Notes: a model not told the origin generated them from the sequence alone. A stretch of 64,000 bases of DNA from Stenotrophomonas maltophilia (GCF_004920835.1 NZ_QFHO01000021.1:1-64000); one strand, 5' to 3'; shown: positions 9,581 through 20,330, counted from the stretch's first letter. Translations and numbers: made by a program.

Positions 9581-11512
9581 TCAGTCGCGGGCTGCATTCC
9601 ACTGCAGGTCGCCGCGCGGCCGATGCTGGTCACCGACGCGTCGAGTGTAGCCAACGCGATTGAAGAACTCCAAGATCTGGATGCTGCGCTTGCGGCCGAG
9701 GCCGATGGCATCGCGGAACGCCGCCGCATCCACCGTGCCGCTGGCCTGTGACAGCTGCGCGACGATCGCGGCCAGCTCGGCGATGCGGGCCGGTGCATAG
9801 AACAGGTCGGGCACCACCTGGAACAGTTCACCACGCGCGGCAGCGCGGCGCAGGACCGCGCGGACCTCATCCTCGGGCAGGCCGATGTCGGCCGCCAGGG
9901 TACGTACCCACGGCGGATCGAAACCGCCCGCGTGCAGTTGCGGCAGCACGCGTTCGAGCAGCAGGCGTTCGCGTTCCGGCGGTGCGTGATCGTGGCCGGG
10001 CAAGCGCCACCATGCACCCGCGCGCTGCACGCTGCCATCGTCGAGCAGGTCCTGCAGCAGGGCGTTCCACAGGCTGGTTGCCAGCGCAGGCAGGGCGCTG
10101 CGCTGCAGGCGTCCACTGTCGACGCCGGGTTCGTCGGGGCGGCGCTCATGCCAGCCGCGCAGCGAGGTGAGCACCTGTTCGCGCAGCGCCTGCCAGTGCG
10201 GGGCAAGAATGATCACCGTGTCTTCGCGGGTAGTGATGCGGCGCGCGTCGTCGGGCAGGTCGATCCGGTCGGCGGCACGCCGGCAGTAGCGCTGCAGGGC
10301 GCCGAGGGGAATGCCGGCGGGTGCCTGCTGCAGCAGCGGGCCAACTCCAGCGGCGGCCGCCAGTTGCTCCAGCGCACCCAGCCACGCGAGCCGCGCCGGG
10401 CTGCGCCGACGCCGCTGCGGGGGATCTGGATCGAGCACGACACCACCGCCCAGGGTACGGGTCGCGGCCGAATCGCGGGCAATGAAGCGGTCGCCGCACA
10501 TCGCGCAGACTGGTGCGTCGAACACCAGCTGCACCAACTGACCATCGCCGTGGTCATGGTCCTCCAGCAGCACCACGTGGGCCTGCCGGTACATCGTGCC
10601 CCAGTGGATATGCAGTGGCGCCCAGTCGCGCAGAGGGGCTTCCCGCGCGGAAAGCCGCAGGCGCACATCGACACGGGTGGTGGCCAGCAGCGCGCGCGGG
10701 TCGGCGATCCAGTCGCCGCGCGTGATGTCGTCGCGGGCGATGGCGGCCAGGTTCAGCGCGCAGCGCTGCCCAGCCACCGCCTGTTCGCTGGCCTGGTTCT
10801 GCGCGTGGATGCTGCGCACGCGAACTTCAGTGGCGGCCGGCATCAGCTGCAGATGTTCGCCAACAGTAGCCACGCCGCCATGCACTGCGCCGGTCACCAG
10901 CGTGCCGTGGCCGGCCAGTGAGAACACGCGATCCACCGGCATGCGGAACAGTTCGCTGCGCAGCCCGGCCTGGCGCATGCTGGCACCATCCGCGACCCAT
11001 GCGTGCAGTTGGGTACGCAGCGCGCTGACGCCTGCGTCTTCAGGTGACGTGCTGTTGCAGGCGAACATGGGAGCGTCCTGCAGCGGCGTGCCGGCCAGCA
11101 ATGCAGCGATCTCGATTTCGACCCGAGCGAGGCGTGCGGCATCCACGCGGTCGATCTTGGTCAACGCCACCGCGCCACGGTCTACGCCCAACAGCTGCAG
11201 GATCGCCAGATGTTCGCGGGTCTGCGGCATCACACCGTCGTCGGCGGCAATTACCAGCAACGCGACGTCGATGCCGGTGGCGCCGGCCACCATGGTGTGT
11301 ACGAAGCGCTCGTGGCCGGGCACATCGACGAAGCCAAGCGTGGCTGCTGGTCCTTCTCCGGCGGCGGCTTCAACGGGCACATAGGCGTAGCCCAGCTCAA
11401 TCGATATGCCGCGCGTGCGCTCTTCCTGCAGGCGGTCGGTCTCGATGCCGGTCAGCGCCCGCACCAGGCTGGTCTTGCCATGGTCGATATGCCCGGCGGT
11501 GCCGACGATCAT
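9581..11512 (-). CDS. selB: Selenocysteine-specific elongation factor SelB
   Basis: A 643-residue GTPase that brings Sec-tRNA-Sec to the ribosome at UGA codons marked by a SECIS. The N-terminal EF-Tu-like G domain shows [16 protein letters not shown] (P loop), [11 protein letters not shown] (G3) and ALTKID (G4). The C-terminal third has the winged-helix repeats that bind the mRNA hairpin, ending near [21 protein letters not shown] chose MIVGTAGH at 11512, which overlaps the selA stop by ATGA. A start six codons upstream is possible. It works with the adjacent selA, selC and selD on fdhG. Confidence 0.96.
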   Translation of the reverse strand: MIVGTAGHIDHGKTSLVRALTGIETDRLQEERTRGISIELGYAYVPVEAAAGEGPAATLGFVDVPGHERFVHTMVAGATGIDVALLVIAADDGVMPQTREHLAILQLLGVDRGAVALTKIDRVDAARLARVEIEIAALLAGTPLQDAPMFACNSTSPEDAGVSALRTQLHAWVADGASMRQAGLRSELFRMPVDRVFSLAGHGTLVTGAVHGGVATVGEHLQLMPAATEVRVRSIHAQNQASEQAVAGQRCALNLAAIARDDITRGDWIADPRALLATTRVDVRLRLSAREAPLRDWAPLHIHWGTMYRQAHVVLLEDHDHGDGQLVQLVFDAPVCAMCGDRFIARDSAATRTLGGGVVLDPDPPQRRRRSPARLAWLGALEQLAAAAGVGPLLQQAPAGIPLGALQRYCRRAADRIDLPDDARRITTREDTVIILAPHWQALREQVLTSLRGWHERRPDEPGVDSGRLQRSALPALATSLWNALLQDLLDDGSVQRAGAWWRLPGHDHAPPERERLLLERVLPQLHAGGFDPPWVRTLAADIGLPEDEVRAVLRRAAARGELFQVVPDLFYAPARIAELAAIVAQLSQASGTVDAAAFRDAIGLGRKRSIQILEFFNRVGYTRRVGDQHRPRGDLQWNAARD

Positions 11513-12933
11513 GCCTGCAGCGTGCTCCATTGCGCGAGGAAGGCGGCTTCGTCAGCAGGCTCGAGACAGCGCAGGTCCAGCCACAATGCGTCATCTGCGA
11601 TGCGGCCCAGTACCGGCTGTGGCAGCTGGCGCAGGCGCTTGGTCAGGCGATCCAGTCCGCCACGGCGTGTACTGGTGACGCGCAGTCCGGCACTGGCCAG
11701 CTGTGCCTGCGGTTGCGCACCGCTGCCGATCTGGCTGTGCATCGCCGCGCGTTCAAGGCTGTGCTCCGAGGCCAGCCCGTCGCGCATCGGTTGCAACAGA
11801 CGCTGTGCCTGCGCATCGATGTCGTCCTGCGTGCGCGACAGGGTGCGCAGGGTCGGCAGCCTGTGCGCCAGCAGCTCCGGCTCGCGGTACAGGGCCAGTA
11901 CCGCTTCCAGCGCGGCCAGCCCCATCTTGTCCATGCGCAGCGCGCGCTTCAGCGGGTTGCGGTTGATCCGTGCGATCAGATCGGCGCGGCCGGCGATGAT
12001 GCCGGCCTGCGGTCCGCCCAGCAGCTTGTCACCGCTGAACGAGACCAGGTCGGCGCCGGCCGCCAGCGTTTCCTGTACGGTCGGCTCGTGCGGCAGGCCG
12101 AACAGAGCCAGATCGCACAGGCTGCCGCTGCCCAGATCCACCACCAGTGGCAGGCCATGCTCGTGCGCGATCGCCGCCATCTTCGCGGTCTCGACCTTGG
12201 CGGTGAAACCGGTGATCGCGTAGTTGCTGGCGTGAACCTCCATCAGCAGCGCAGTGCGCGCGCCGATGGCGTTGGCGAAGTCGGCCGGATGAGTGCGGTT
12301 GGTGGTACCCACTTCCAGCAACCGCGCGCCGGCGCTGCGCATCACATCGGGAATGCGGAAGGCACCGCCGATCTCCACCAGTTCGCCGCGCGACACCACC
12401 ACGTCGCGCCGGTTGGCCAGGCTGTTGAGCAGCAGCAGGACCGCCGCCGCATTGTTGTTGACCACGGTTGCGGCTTCGGCGCCGGTCAATTCGCAGACAA
12501 GCGCCTGCACCCGTGCATCGCGGTCGCCGCGGCGGCCCCGGCTGATGTCGAATTCCAGATCGACCGGTGCGGTCATCGCACGCGCCACCGCCTGTACCGC
12601 AGTCTCGGGCAGCAGGGCGCGGCCCAGATTGGTGTGCAGCACGGTGCCGGTCAGGTTGTACATCGGCTGCAGGTCCAAGCGTGCATCGCCGGCGAGCGCT
12701 GCGTTGAGTGCGGCGACCAGCGCCGGGCCGTCAATGGCCTGCTGAAGTGCCTCGACCGAGAGCTGTGCGGCAACGATGCGCTCACGCAGCGCCTGCAGAT
12801 GCACGCGCAGCAGCTGGGTGACGCGGCTGCGCCCGTGACTTTCAATCAGTTCGGACAACGCCGGCAGTCGCAGCAGCCGATCCAGCGAGGGCAGGGCAGC
12901 GGCTGATGCTGGAGCAGGAGGCGTGCGTGACAT
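11509..12933 (-). CDS. selA: L-seryl-tRNA(Sec) selenium transferase
   Basis: A 474-residue PLP enzyme that converts Ser-tRNA-Sec to Sec-tRNA-Sec using selenophosphate. The PLP lysine is in [15 protein letters not shown]. Family blocks include [29 protein letters not shown] and [16 protein letters not shown]. The length is close to the E. coli enzyme (463). It starts 3 bp after the fdhE stop and overlaps selB, so fdhE-selA-selB are clearly one transcription unit. Confidence 0.96.
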   Translation of the reverse strand: MSRTPPAPASAAALPSLDRLLRLPALSELIESHGRSRVTQLLRVHLQALRERIVAAQLSVEALQQAIDGPALVAALNAALAGDARLDLQPMYNLTGTVLHTNLGRALLPETAVQAVARAMTAPVDLEFDISRGRRGDRDARVQALVCELTGAEAATVVNNNAAAVLLLLNSLANRRDVVVSRGELVEIGGAFRIPDVMRSAGARLLEVGTTNRTHPADFANAIGARTALLMEVHASNYAITGFTAKVETAKMAAIAHEHGLPLVVDLGSGSLCDLALFGLPHEPTVQETLAAGADLVSFSGDKLLGGPQAGIIAGRADLIARINRNPLKRALRMDKMGLAALEAVLALYREPELLAHRLPTLRTLSRTQDDIDAQAQRLLQPMRDGLASEHSLERAAMHSQIGSGAQPQAQLASAGLRVTSTRRGGLDRLTKRLRQLPQPVLGRIADDALWLDLRCLEPADEAAFLAQWSTLQA

Positions 12934-12936
12934 CGG

Positions 12937-13920
12937 TCAGTCGCCGTCGGATTGCCACAGCAGTGGGTTCTGGCTGGCGCGCGCATAGCCTTCCTCGGCC
13001 AGCAGCAGGTCCAGCGCCAGCGTGCCGAGGTCATCGGCCACCGGCTCCAGCATCGGGTCTTTTTCCAGGTACAGGATCTTGCGGTAGCTGTGGCAGTGGT
13101 CGCAGGTCTCGGCACGCACCGCACTCTCGCGCACGGCGTGGCCGGCATCGCCATCCACATCGGCCAAGGCACGGTAGGCGATGTCTTTGCCGGCGGTGCC
13201 GCATTGACTGCACTGCACGCGCACGTAATGCCACTGGCAGGCGCACAACGCGCACGACAGGTAGCGATAGGACGCATAGGGTGGGCGTGCCTGCACCACG
13301 CTCACCACCGGCAGGGTGCCGCACAACGGGCACACCCCGGGTGCATCGGCCAGCGGCTTCAGATCGGCCGGGCGGAAGCTCTCGGCCAATACCGCCCAGT
13401 ACACCTGCAGCGCCGTCATCACCAGCAGCGCAGCCACCGCATCCAGCGACGGTGCATCGTCCCGCTCCAGCACTGCGTGAGCCTGCGCATCCAGCCACGC
13501 GTCATCCGCAGCGGCAACGCGTTGCAGTTCCTGGCGGGTTTCCGCGGGCAGGCCGGCTTCATCGGCACAGTGTTGGCATAGCGTGCGCAACCAACCGTGC
13601 CAGCGGTCGTCGAGATGGAGAGTGTTGGCGGGACGCAGCGGCATGCCGGCGCCGGCCGCAGCGCTCGACTGTTGCGCGCGGGCCTGCACCTGCAGCGCTT
13701 CACGTTGCTGCGGCGTCAATTCATCCAGCAGCGCCTGCTGCGCATCGGCCAACGCCGCCAGCAACTGCAGGTAACCGCCGATGGCACTGTGCGTGGCCAG
13801 GCTGCGGAGGCGGGCCGCGCGATCGGCGAACAGGGACGCAGCATCGGGCAGGATGATGCGCGGAACATCGCGCGAGGCCAGCGTCTCGATTTCACCGGGT
13901 TCAAGGATGCGTTGCGCCAT
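12937..13920 (-). CDS. fdhE: Formate dehydrogenase accessory protein FdhE
   Basis: A 327-residue cytoplasmic maturation factor needed for activity of Tat-exported respiratory formate dehydrogenases. Four CxxC pairs of the rubredoxin-like iron site are visible: CPLCGTLP, CALCACQWHY, CSQCGTAGKD and CDHCHSYRKI. I chose MAQRILEPGEIETL at 13920. The open frame continues 55 codons upstream, but only through the intergenic hairpin repeat. E. coli FdhE has 309 residues. It is separated from fdhI by 367 bp of repeats and is tightly joined to selA. Confidence 0.94.
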   Translation of the reverse strand: MAQRILEPGEIETLASRDVPRIILPDAASLFADRAARLRSLATHSAIGGYLQLLAALADAQQALLDELTPQQREALQVQARAQQSSAAAGAGMPLRPANTLHLDDRWHGWLRTLCQHCADEAGLPAETRQELQRVAAADDAWLDAQAHAVLERDDAPSLDAVAALLVMTALQVYWAVLAESFRPADLKPLADAPGVCPLCGTLPVVSVVQARPPYASYRYLSCALCACQWHYVRVQCSQCGTAGKDIAYRALADVDGDAGHAVRESAVRAETCDHCHSYRKILYLEKDPMLEPVADDLGTLALDLLLAEEGYARASQNPLLWQSDGD

Positions 13921-14000
13921 GCAGGGCCAGCCGGAAGAACCAGCCTCCATCCTCGCCGTTGTCGGCGCTGGCGTCCAGCGTGCTGCCGGCCATTTGAAAG

Positions 14001-14046
14001 GATGGGTCAGATCCGTTTTCCAGAGGAAAACGGATCTGACCCCATC
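14001..14046. repeat. 18-bp-stem hairpin repeat (GGGTCAGA class)
   Basis: A perfect 18-bp stem, GGGTCAGATCCGTTTTCC (14004-14021) with loop AGA and its complement to 14042, extended by GAT/ATC. It shares its ends and architecture with hairpins at 22574-22612 and 60798-60837. It lies upstream of fdhE, within the 367-bp gap 13921-14287. Confidence 0.85.
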
Positions 14047-14070
14047 GGTCGTTGCCGTGTTCATCGTGTA

Positions 14071-14284
14071 GACCAAGGTCGACACCTACCAACAGCACCG
14101 GGAAACTGTCGAAGGCGGGGTGGGTCCGGTTGCGGGGGCGTGAGCCGCATGGATGCGGCGACCGAGCTTACATGGACGTACTTGCAGCGGCCCCCGCAAC
14201 CGGACCCACCCCGCCATCCCCAGGAAACCCGCTTTTGCCGTTGACGTTGACGTTGATTTTGCGGGTGCAGGGCCGCAGGCCCTG
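14071..14284. repeat. Composite 25-bp-arm inverted-repeat element, copy A
   Basis: It begins with a SMAG-like unit (GACCAAGGTCGACACCTACC). Perfect 25-nt inverted arms follow at 14114-14138 and 14191-14215, enclosing 52 nt with an inner hairpin GCCGCAT-GG-ATGCGGC. Next come a conserved tail, a GTTGAC hexamer run and the hairpin CAGGGCC-GCA-GGCCCTG at 14268-14284, three bases from the fdhI stop. A second copy lies at 25477-25728. No open frame in it looks coding. It fills the gap between fdhI and fdhE. Confidence 0.85.
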
Positions 14285-14287
14285 TCG

Positions 14288-14935
14288 TCAACCCTCTCCC
14301 CGCCGCCCGCGCAGGATGTCCCGGAACCACTGCCGGTGGTGCTTGTACGCCCACCCATAGGTCACCTTGCCCTGGGTCATCGCCCGCACCGAGCCCTTGA
14401 TCCAGATTGCCGCGTAGATGTGCACCACGATCGCGCACACCAGCACCCAGCCGAACAGCGCATGGGCAAGTACCGAGAAGCGGATCACCCCGATCGGGAA
14501 GAAGTGGCTGAAGTACTGCCGCCAGATCACGAAGCCGGTCAGCAGCAGCGCCGACAGGCAACCGATGATGGCCCAGAACAGCAGCTTCTGGCCGGCATTG
14601 AAGCGCCCCACCGGCGGCAGCTTCTCGTCCTCGTTGCGCAGCACATCGCGCATGCCACGCATCCACTTGCCGTCGTCGGCGGTCGGCAGGTTGTCGCGCC
14701 ACATGCGGAACGCCAGCAAGGCGAAGCCCACCACCATCGCCAGGCCGATGAACGGGTGCAGGATGCGCGTCCACGGCCCGCCGCCGAACAGCTGGGTCAG
14801 CGGGAACAGGGCAGGGTGGAACAAGGCCAGCCCGGACAGCGCGGTCAGCACGAAGCAGATCGCCACGATCCAGTGGTTGATGCGGGTCGGTGCGCGGTAG
14901 CGCACGATCTGCCGCGGGTGCGGGGCGTACTTCAT
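14288..14935 (-). CDS. fdhI: Formate dehydrogenase gamma subunit, cytochrome b556
   Basis: A 215-residue inner-membrane protein with four transmembrane helices and the His ligands of two b-type haems: [25 protein letters not shown] and [16 protein letters not shown]. It is the FdnI/FdoI family membrane anchor that passes electrons from the FdhGH head to quinone. Its ATG overlaps the fdhH stop by four bases. The assignment is secure. Whether the complex behaves as Fdh-N or Fdh-O is open; the absence of nitrate reductase nearby leaves it undecided. Confidence 0.93.
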   Translation of the reverse strand: MKYAPHPRQIVRYRAPTRINHWIVAICFVLTALSGLALFHPALFPLTQLFGGGPWTRILHPFIGLAMVVGFALLAFRMWRDNLPTADDGKWMRGMRDVLRNEDEKLPPVGRFNAGQKLLFWAIIGCLSALLLTGFVIWRQYFSHFFPIGVIRFSVLAHALFGWVLVCAIVVHIYAAIWIKGSVRAMTQGKVTYGWAYKHHRQWFRDILRGRRGEG

Positions 14936-15849
14936 GGCCGCTGCTCCTCTTCGATCTTCTTCGCCTCGTGCTCGGCCTCTTCTTCTTCCTCATCGTTCAC
15001 CGTGTTGCGGCCGATGCCGATGTAATGCAGGAAGCCGGCGAAGGCGGTGGCGGCGATCGCCAGAACGCCCAGCGGCTTGGCCACGCCCTTCCACACCTCC
15101 ACCATCGGGCTGATGCGCGGGTCCTTGGGCAGGTCGGCGTACAGCTCGGGCTTGTCCACGTGCTGCAGCACATACATCACGTGGGTTCCGCCGACGCCCT
15201 GCGGGTCGTACAGGCCAGCGTTTTCGTAGCCACGCGATTTCAGGTCTTCCACGCGCCCCGCGGCATGCTCGGTCATCGCCTGCTTGCTGCCGAAGGTGAT
15301 CGCACCGGTCGGGCAGGTCTTCACGCAGGCCGGTTCCTGGCCCACCGCCACCCTGTCCGAACACAGCGTGCACTTGTAGGCCTTGTGGTCCTTCTTGGAA
15401 ATGCGCGGCACGTCGAACGGGCAGCCGGTCACGCAGTAGCCGCAGCCGATGCAGTTCTCTTCCTGGAAGTCGACGATACCGTTGGCGTACTGGATGATCG
15501 CACCCGGTGACGGGCAGGCCTTCAGGCATCCCGGGTCGGCGCAGTGCATGCAGCCTTCCTTGCGGATCAGCCACTCCAGCTTGCCTTTCTCGTCCTCGTA
15601 CTCGCGGAACTTCATCACCGTCCACGACTGGTCGCTCAGGTCGGGCGGGTTGTCATAGCTGCCAACGCAGCTGCCGACCTCGTCGCGCAGGTCGTTCCAC
15701 TCCATGCAGGCGACCTGGCAGGCCTTGCAGCCGATGCACTTGCTCACATCGATCAGCTTGGCGACCTGGCCGGTGTGCGCACCACGTGCCTCCGGCGAGG
15801 GCGTGGTGGTGGCCGAGCGGCGGATGATATCCAGCGATTGCAGTGACAT
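14932..15849 (-). CDS. fdhH: Formate dehydrogenase beta subunit, four [4Fe-4S] clusters
   Basis: A 305-residue ferredoxin-like electron-transfer subunit (FdnH/FdoH type; the label fdhH here is positional and is not the E. coli FDH-H enzyme). Four cysteine clusters are visible: [43 protein letters not shown] and CTLCSDRV...CVKTCP. A C-terminal transmembrane helix ([21 protein letters not shown]) anchors it to the membrane. I chose [13 protein letters not shown] at 15849, 10 bp after fdhG. A longer frame upstream lies inside fdhG. Confidence 0.94.
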   Translation of the reverse strand: MSLQSLDIIRRSATTTPSPEARGAHTGQVAKLIDVSKCIGCKACQVACMEWNDLRDEVGSCVGSYDNPPDLSDQSWTVMKFREYEDEKGKLEWLIRKEGCMHCADPGCLKACPSPGAIIQYANGIVDFQEENCIGCGYCVTGCPFDVPRISKKDHKAYKCTLCSDRVAVGQEPACVKTCPTGAITFGSKQAMTEHAAGRVEDLKSRGYENAGLYDPQGVGGTHVMYVLQHVDKPELYADLPKDPRISPMVEVWKGVAKPLGVLAIAATAFAGFLHYIGIGRNTVNDEEEEEAEHEAKKIEEEQRP

Positions 15850-15859
15850 GGCGTGTCTC

Positions 15860-18800
15860 CTACACCTTCTCGACCTTGACCAGGATGCACTTCGATTCGG
15901 GCGTCTGCGAGTTGCCGTCACCGATGGCGTTGGTCAGCGTATTGGCGATGTATCCGGGCTTGGCCGCACCGAGGAAGCCCCAGTGGATCGGCACGCCCAC
16001 CTGGTGCACGGTTTTGCCATCAATCTGCAGGGCCTTGATGCGCTTGGTCACCATCGCCACCGCTTCGATGTGGCCGCGCTTGGAACTGACCCGCACGCGG
16101 CTGCCGTTGTTGATGCCCAGCTCGTCGGCCAATGCCGCGCCGATTTCGACGAACTGCTCGGGCTGGATGATGGCGTTGAGCTTGCCGTGCTTGGTCCAGA
16201 AGTGGAAATGCTCGGTCAACCGGTAAGTGGTGGCCACATGCGGGAACTCATCCGGCGAACCGATCTGTGCACGATCGCTGTCGAACACACGGGCCGCCGG
16301 GTTGTTCAGCGTCAGTGCCTGGCCAGGGCTGAGCGGGTTGCTGCGCAGCGGTGTATCGAAAGGTTCGTAGTGCTCCGGGAACGGGCCCTCGGCCATGCCT
16401 GCCTTGGCGAAGAAGCGGGCAATGCCTTCCGGGTTCATGATGAACGGACCCATGCCGCCGGCGGGATCTTCGTCGGCCTTGAAGTCCGGCACGTCCACGC
16501 TGCCCCAGTTCCTGCCGTTCCAGGCGAGCAGTGTGCGCCGCGGATCGAACGGCTGGCCGGCCACGTCGCACGAGGCGCGGTTGTACATCACGCGGCGATT
16601 GGCCGGCCACGCCCAGGCCCAGCCCAGCGTGTTGCCGATGCCGGTGGGGTCGCTGTTGTCACGCCGCGCCATCATGTTGCCGGTCGGGCCCCAGGCACCG
16701 ATGTAGATCCAGCAGCCGGAGGCGGTGCTGCCGTCGTCGCGCAGGTCGCCGAACGCGGCCAGCTGCTCGCCGGCCTTGCGCACCAGCTTGGTCGGGTCCT
16801 TCGGATCGAACACGTCCACCAGCGCCTTGCCGTTGTACTCCATCGCCAGTTCTTCCGGCGTCGGCAGTTCCGGGTTGGAATACTTCCAGGCCAGGTCGCG
16901 CACTGGCTCCCACCACGCACCACCGTCCTTTTCGTACATCGCTTTGATGCGATGGAACAGTTCGGACATGATCTCGATGTCGCTGCGCGCTTCGCCCGGC
17001 GGATTGGCCCCCTTCCAGTGCCACTGCAGCCAGCGCGAGGAATTCACCACCGCGCCGTTTTCCTCGGCGAACGAGGTGGTCGGCAGGCGGAACACTTCGG
17101 TCTGGATCGTGCCCGGGTCGACGTCGTTCAACGCGCCGTGGTTCTGCCAGAACGCGATGGTCTCGGTTTCCAGCGGGTCCATGCTGACCATGAACTTGAG
17201 CTTGGAGAACGCGCTGATCAGCTTGCCCTTGTTCGGCGCCGAGGCCAGCGGATTGAAGCCCTGGCAGATGTAGCCGTGGATCTTGCCTTCGTTCATCAGC
17301 TCGTACGCCTGCAGCATGTCGTACGGTTTGTCGAGCTTGGGCAGATGGTCGAAGCACCAGTTGTTGTCGGCGGTGGCGGCGTCGCCCCACCACGACTTCA
17401 TCAGGCTGACGTGGAACTTCGGGTAGTTCTGCCAGAACGACATCTGGTTGGCGCGCAGGGGCTTCTGCGTGCGCTTGGCGATGTAGGCGTCGTAGTCCTG
17501 CTCGTCCTGCTTCGGCAGGGTCAGGTAGCCGGGCAGCAGGTCGGACATCAGGCCGATGTCGGTCAGGCCCTGGATGTTGGAATGCCCGCGCAGCGCGTTC
17601 ATCCCACCGCCGGCCACGCCGATGTTGCCCAGCAGCAGCTGCACCATGGTGCCGGCACGCACGTTCTGTGCGCCCACCGAGTGCTGCGTCCAGCCCAGCG
17701 CGTACAGGATGGTCATCGCCTTGTCCTTGCCGGCGGTGGACGCGATCATGTCCCAGACCTGGCGGATGCTGTCGGCCGGCGTGCCGCAGATACGTTCGAC
17801 CATCTCCACGGTGTAGCGCGCGTAGTGCTGCTTGAGCAGGGTGTAGACGCAGCGCGGGTCCTTCAGCGTCGGGTCGCTGCGCACGAAACCGTCATCGCCG
17901 TACACGTAGTCCCAGCTGGAACGGTCGTAGCTGCGCTTCTCCTCGTTGTAGCCCGAATACAGGCCGTCCTTGAAGGCGAACTCGTCCTTCACCAGGAACG
18001 ACATGTCGGTGTAGTTCAGCACGTACTCGTGCTGGATGCGGTCTTCTGTCAACAGATAGTTGATCAGGCCGCCCAGGAACACGATGTCGGTGCCGGTGCG
18101 GATCGGCGCGTATACGTCGGCCACCGCGGCCGAGCGGTTGAAACGCGGATCGACCACGATCAGGCGTGCCTTGTTGTGGGCCTTGGCCTCGGTCACCCAT
18201 TTGAAACCGCACGGGTGTGCCTCGGCGGCATTGCCACCCATGATCAGCACCAGGTCGGCATTCTTGATGTCGACCCAGTGATTCGTCATCGCACCACGGC
18301 CTAGCGTCGGGGCAAGACCTGCCACCGTCGGGCCGTGTCAGACACGTGCCTGGTTGTCGAATGCCAACATGCCAAGGGAGCGCACGACCTTGTGGGTCAG
18401 CACCGCGGTTTCATTGCTGGTGGCCGAGGCGGCCAGCATGCCGGTGGTCAGCCAGCGGTTGACCGTCTGCCCGGCCTCGTTCTTCTGCACGAAGTTGGCA
18501 TCGCGGTCTTCCTTCATCAGCCGGGCGATGCGGTCCAGCGCATCGTCCCAGCTCAGCCGCTTCCACTCGTTCGAGCCCGGCGCGCGGTACTCGGGGTAGA
18601 GCAGGCGCGACTTGCTGTGGATGATGTCGGCCAGGCCGGCACCCTTCGGGCACAGCGTGCCGCGGTTGACCGGATGGTCCGGGTCGCCCTCGATATGGAA
18701 GATGCTCGGCTCGGCGTTCTTGGCGCCATCGCCGAGGCTGTACATCAGGATGCCGCAGGCCACCGAACAGTACGTACAGGTGTTGCGGGTCTCGGTCGCG

Positions 18801-18928
18801 CGGGTCAGCTTGTACTGCCTGACCTCCGCGAGCGCGATGCCGGGCGCGAAGCCCATCAATGCCAGACTGGAGCCGACCAGGGTTGTCCCGGTCACTTTCA
18901 GGAACTGGCGGCGGCTCATCGAGGGCAT
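15860..18928 (-). CDS. fdhG: Formate dehydrogenase alpha subunit, selenoprotein with in-frame UGA
   Basis: A 1022-residue periplasmic molybdenum/tungsten-bisMGD formate dehydrogenase. The Tat signal [10 protein letters not shown] is at residues 5-14. A [4Fe-4S] site follows (CTYCSVACG...CPKGAG). The in-frame TGA at 18340-18338 is codon 197, in the context [19 protein letters not shown], aligning with Sec196 of E. coli FdnG. After the TGA the frame stays open for 825 codons of continuous family sequence ([18 protein letters not shown] and onward), ending [12 protein letters not shown]. An automatic caller splits it into two frames at the UGA. The start MPSMSRRQF is preceded by AGGAGA six bases upstream. 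It heads the fdhGHI operon. Confidence 0.96.
18299..18340 (-). promoter_or_regulatory. Bacterial SECIS element of fdhG
   Basis: Immediately 3' of the UGA (18340-18338), the minus strand forms GGCA-GGTCT-TGCC at 18323-18311, about 14 nt from the UGA. This is the SelB-binding mini-hairpin with the GGUCU apical loop known from E. coli fdhF and fdnG. The element is inside the coding sequence, as is usual in bacteria. Confidence 0.9.
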
Positions 18929-19219
18929 GCCGTTCTCCTGGGATGGCGAGGAGGCGCAGGCCTCCGGGCTGTCGGTGGGTACGGCCCGGTTATAGCACAG
19001 GCCCCCGCACGCCCATGTGGCACAAGGCCCTGCACCCTGCTGGCCGGGCGCGGAAAGGGGCGCCTCTGCTAAAGTTGCGTGCCCGCACCCCGGGGAGCCG
19101 TCTGCCGGGCCTGGTTCCAGGATGTTCCGCGCAGCCCCCGCCGTCCTGGCGCGATCCTCCGCGCCGGATCTGGAACACTGAGGAAAAATTTTGCGAAATC
19201 AACCAGTTGGGTTCCGCGC

Positions 19220-19885
19220 ATGAGCGCCCCGTCGAAGCCGTCGGACGCCGTTGCGCGCGGCACGCTGTACATCGTTGCCGCCCCCTCCGGTGCCGGCAAG
19301 AGCAGCATCGTCAATGCCACCCTGGCGCGTGATCCGCAGATCGCCCTGTCGATCTCCTTCACTTCGCGCGCGATGCGCCCGGGTGAAGTGAACGGCCAGC
19401 ACTACCACTTCGTCAGTGCCGAGAAGTTCGAGCAGATGATCGCTGCCGGCGACTTCTTCGAGCATGCCTGGGTGCACGGCGACTGGAAGGGCACCGCCCG
19501 CCAGTCGGTGGAACCGCAGCTGGCTGCCGGCCAGGACGTGCTGCTGGAAATCGACTGGCAGGGCGCGCAGCAGGTACGCCAGCTGGTGCCGGGCACGGTC
19601 ACCGTTTTCATCCTGCCGCCGTCCAAGCAGGCCCTGCAGGACCGCATGCGCAAGCGCGGCCAGGACAGCGAGGCGGTCATCGCCCAGCGCCTGGGTGCTG
19701 CCCGTGACGAGATGCTGCACTTCAACGAGTTCGACTACGTCATCGTCAACGAGGTGTTTGACACCGCCGTGGACGAGCTGTGTGCCATCTTCACCGCCAG
19801 CCGCCTGCGCCGGGAGGCCCAGAAGGTCCGCCACGCCGGCCTGATCCAGGCGCTGCTGACCCCTGATCCGGGCGCAACTGACTGA
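19220..19885 (+). CDS. gmk: Guanylate kinase
   Basis: A 221-residue cytosolic kinase converting GMP and ATP to GDP. The P loop is GTLYIVAAPSGAGKSSI, and the GMP-binding region is SFTSRAMRPGEVNGQHYHF. EIDWQGAQQVR and the lid region KQALQDRMRKRGQD follow. I chose MSAPSKPSDA at 19220; the open frame extends 47 codons upstream but without family sequence. It begins the gmk-rpoZ-spoT-ridA-recG run, an order found throughout gammaproteobacteria. The upstream gap of 291 bp to fdhG should hold both divergent promoters; I see no convincing consensus in it. Confidence 0.96.
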   Translation: MSAPSKPSDAVARGTLYIVAAPSGAGKSSIVNATLARDPQIALSISFTSRAMRPGEVNGQHYHFVSAEKFEQMIAAGDFFEHAWVHGDWKGTARQSVEPQLAAGQDVLLEIDWQGAQQVRQLVPGTVTVFILPPSKQALQDRMRKRGQDSEAVIAQRLGAARDEMLHFNEFDYVIVNEVFDTAVDELCAIFTASRLRREAQKVRHAGLIQALLTPDPGATD

Positions 19886-19995
19886 TTCCAAAAGAATCGG
19901 GTAGGGGTTGGCTTGATTTTGTCCAGCCCCTGCCAGTACACTCCGTCCCCTTTCCCTCATTCGACTGAGCGGCCGACCGGTCGCCGGGAGCCCGT

Positions 19996-20295
19996 ATGGC
20001 CCGCATCACCGTAGAAGATTGCCTGGAAGTCGTTAACAACCGTTTCGAACTGGTCATGATGGCTTCCAAGCGTGCCCGCCAGCTCGCCAACGGCGTGCAG
20101 GCCACGCTGGACAACAGCGAGACCGAGGACAAGCCGACCGTGCTGGCACTGCGCGAAATCGCCGCCCGCAAGATCGACAACGCGCTGATCGACGAAGTCG
20201 AGAAGGCCGAGCGTGAGCGCGCCGAGCGCGAAGCGCTGGAGTGGGCCGCCGCCGAAGTGGTCGCCGACGAAGACATGTCCAAGAACGACGATTGA
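19996..20295 (+). CDS. rpoZ: RNA polymerase omega subunit
   Basis: A 99-residue omega subunit beginning [20 protein letters not shown] with the conserved [10 protein letters not shown]. It helps beta-prime fold and forms part of a ppGpp-binding site in proteobacteria, which fits its place directly upstream of spoT. It is followed by a terminator-like hairpin at 20331-20354. Confidence 0.97.
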   Translation: MARITVEDCLEVVNNRFELVMMASKRARQLANGVQATLDNSETEDKPTVLALREIAARKIDNALIDEVEKAERERAEREALEWAAAEVVADEDMSKNDD

Positions 20296-20330
20296 TCGCA
20301 TCGATCAAGGTCATTGCTGGATACGCCGAA

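Noticed and set aside
15860..18928. Two separate truncated formate dehydrogenase genes or a nonsense pseudogene
   Set aside because: The interrupting codon is UGA at the exact Sec position of FdnG, a SECIS hairpin follows, the family sequence continues without a gap, and all sel genes are adjacent.
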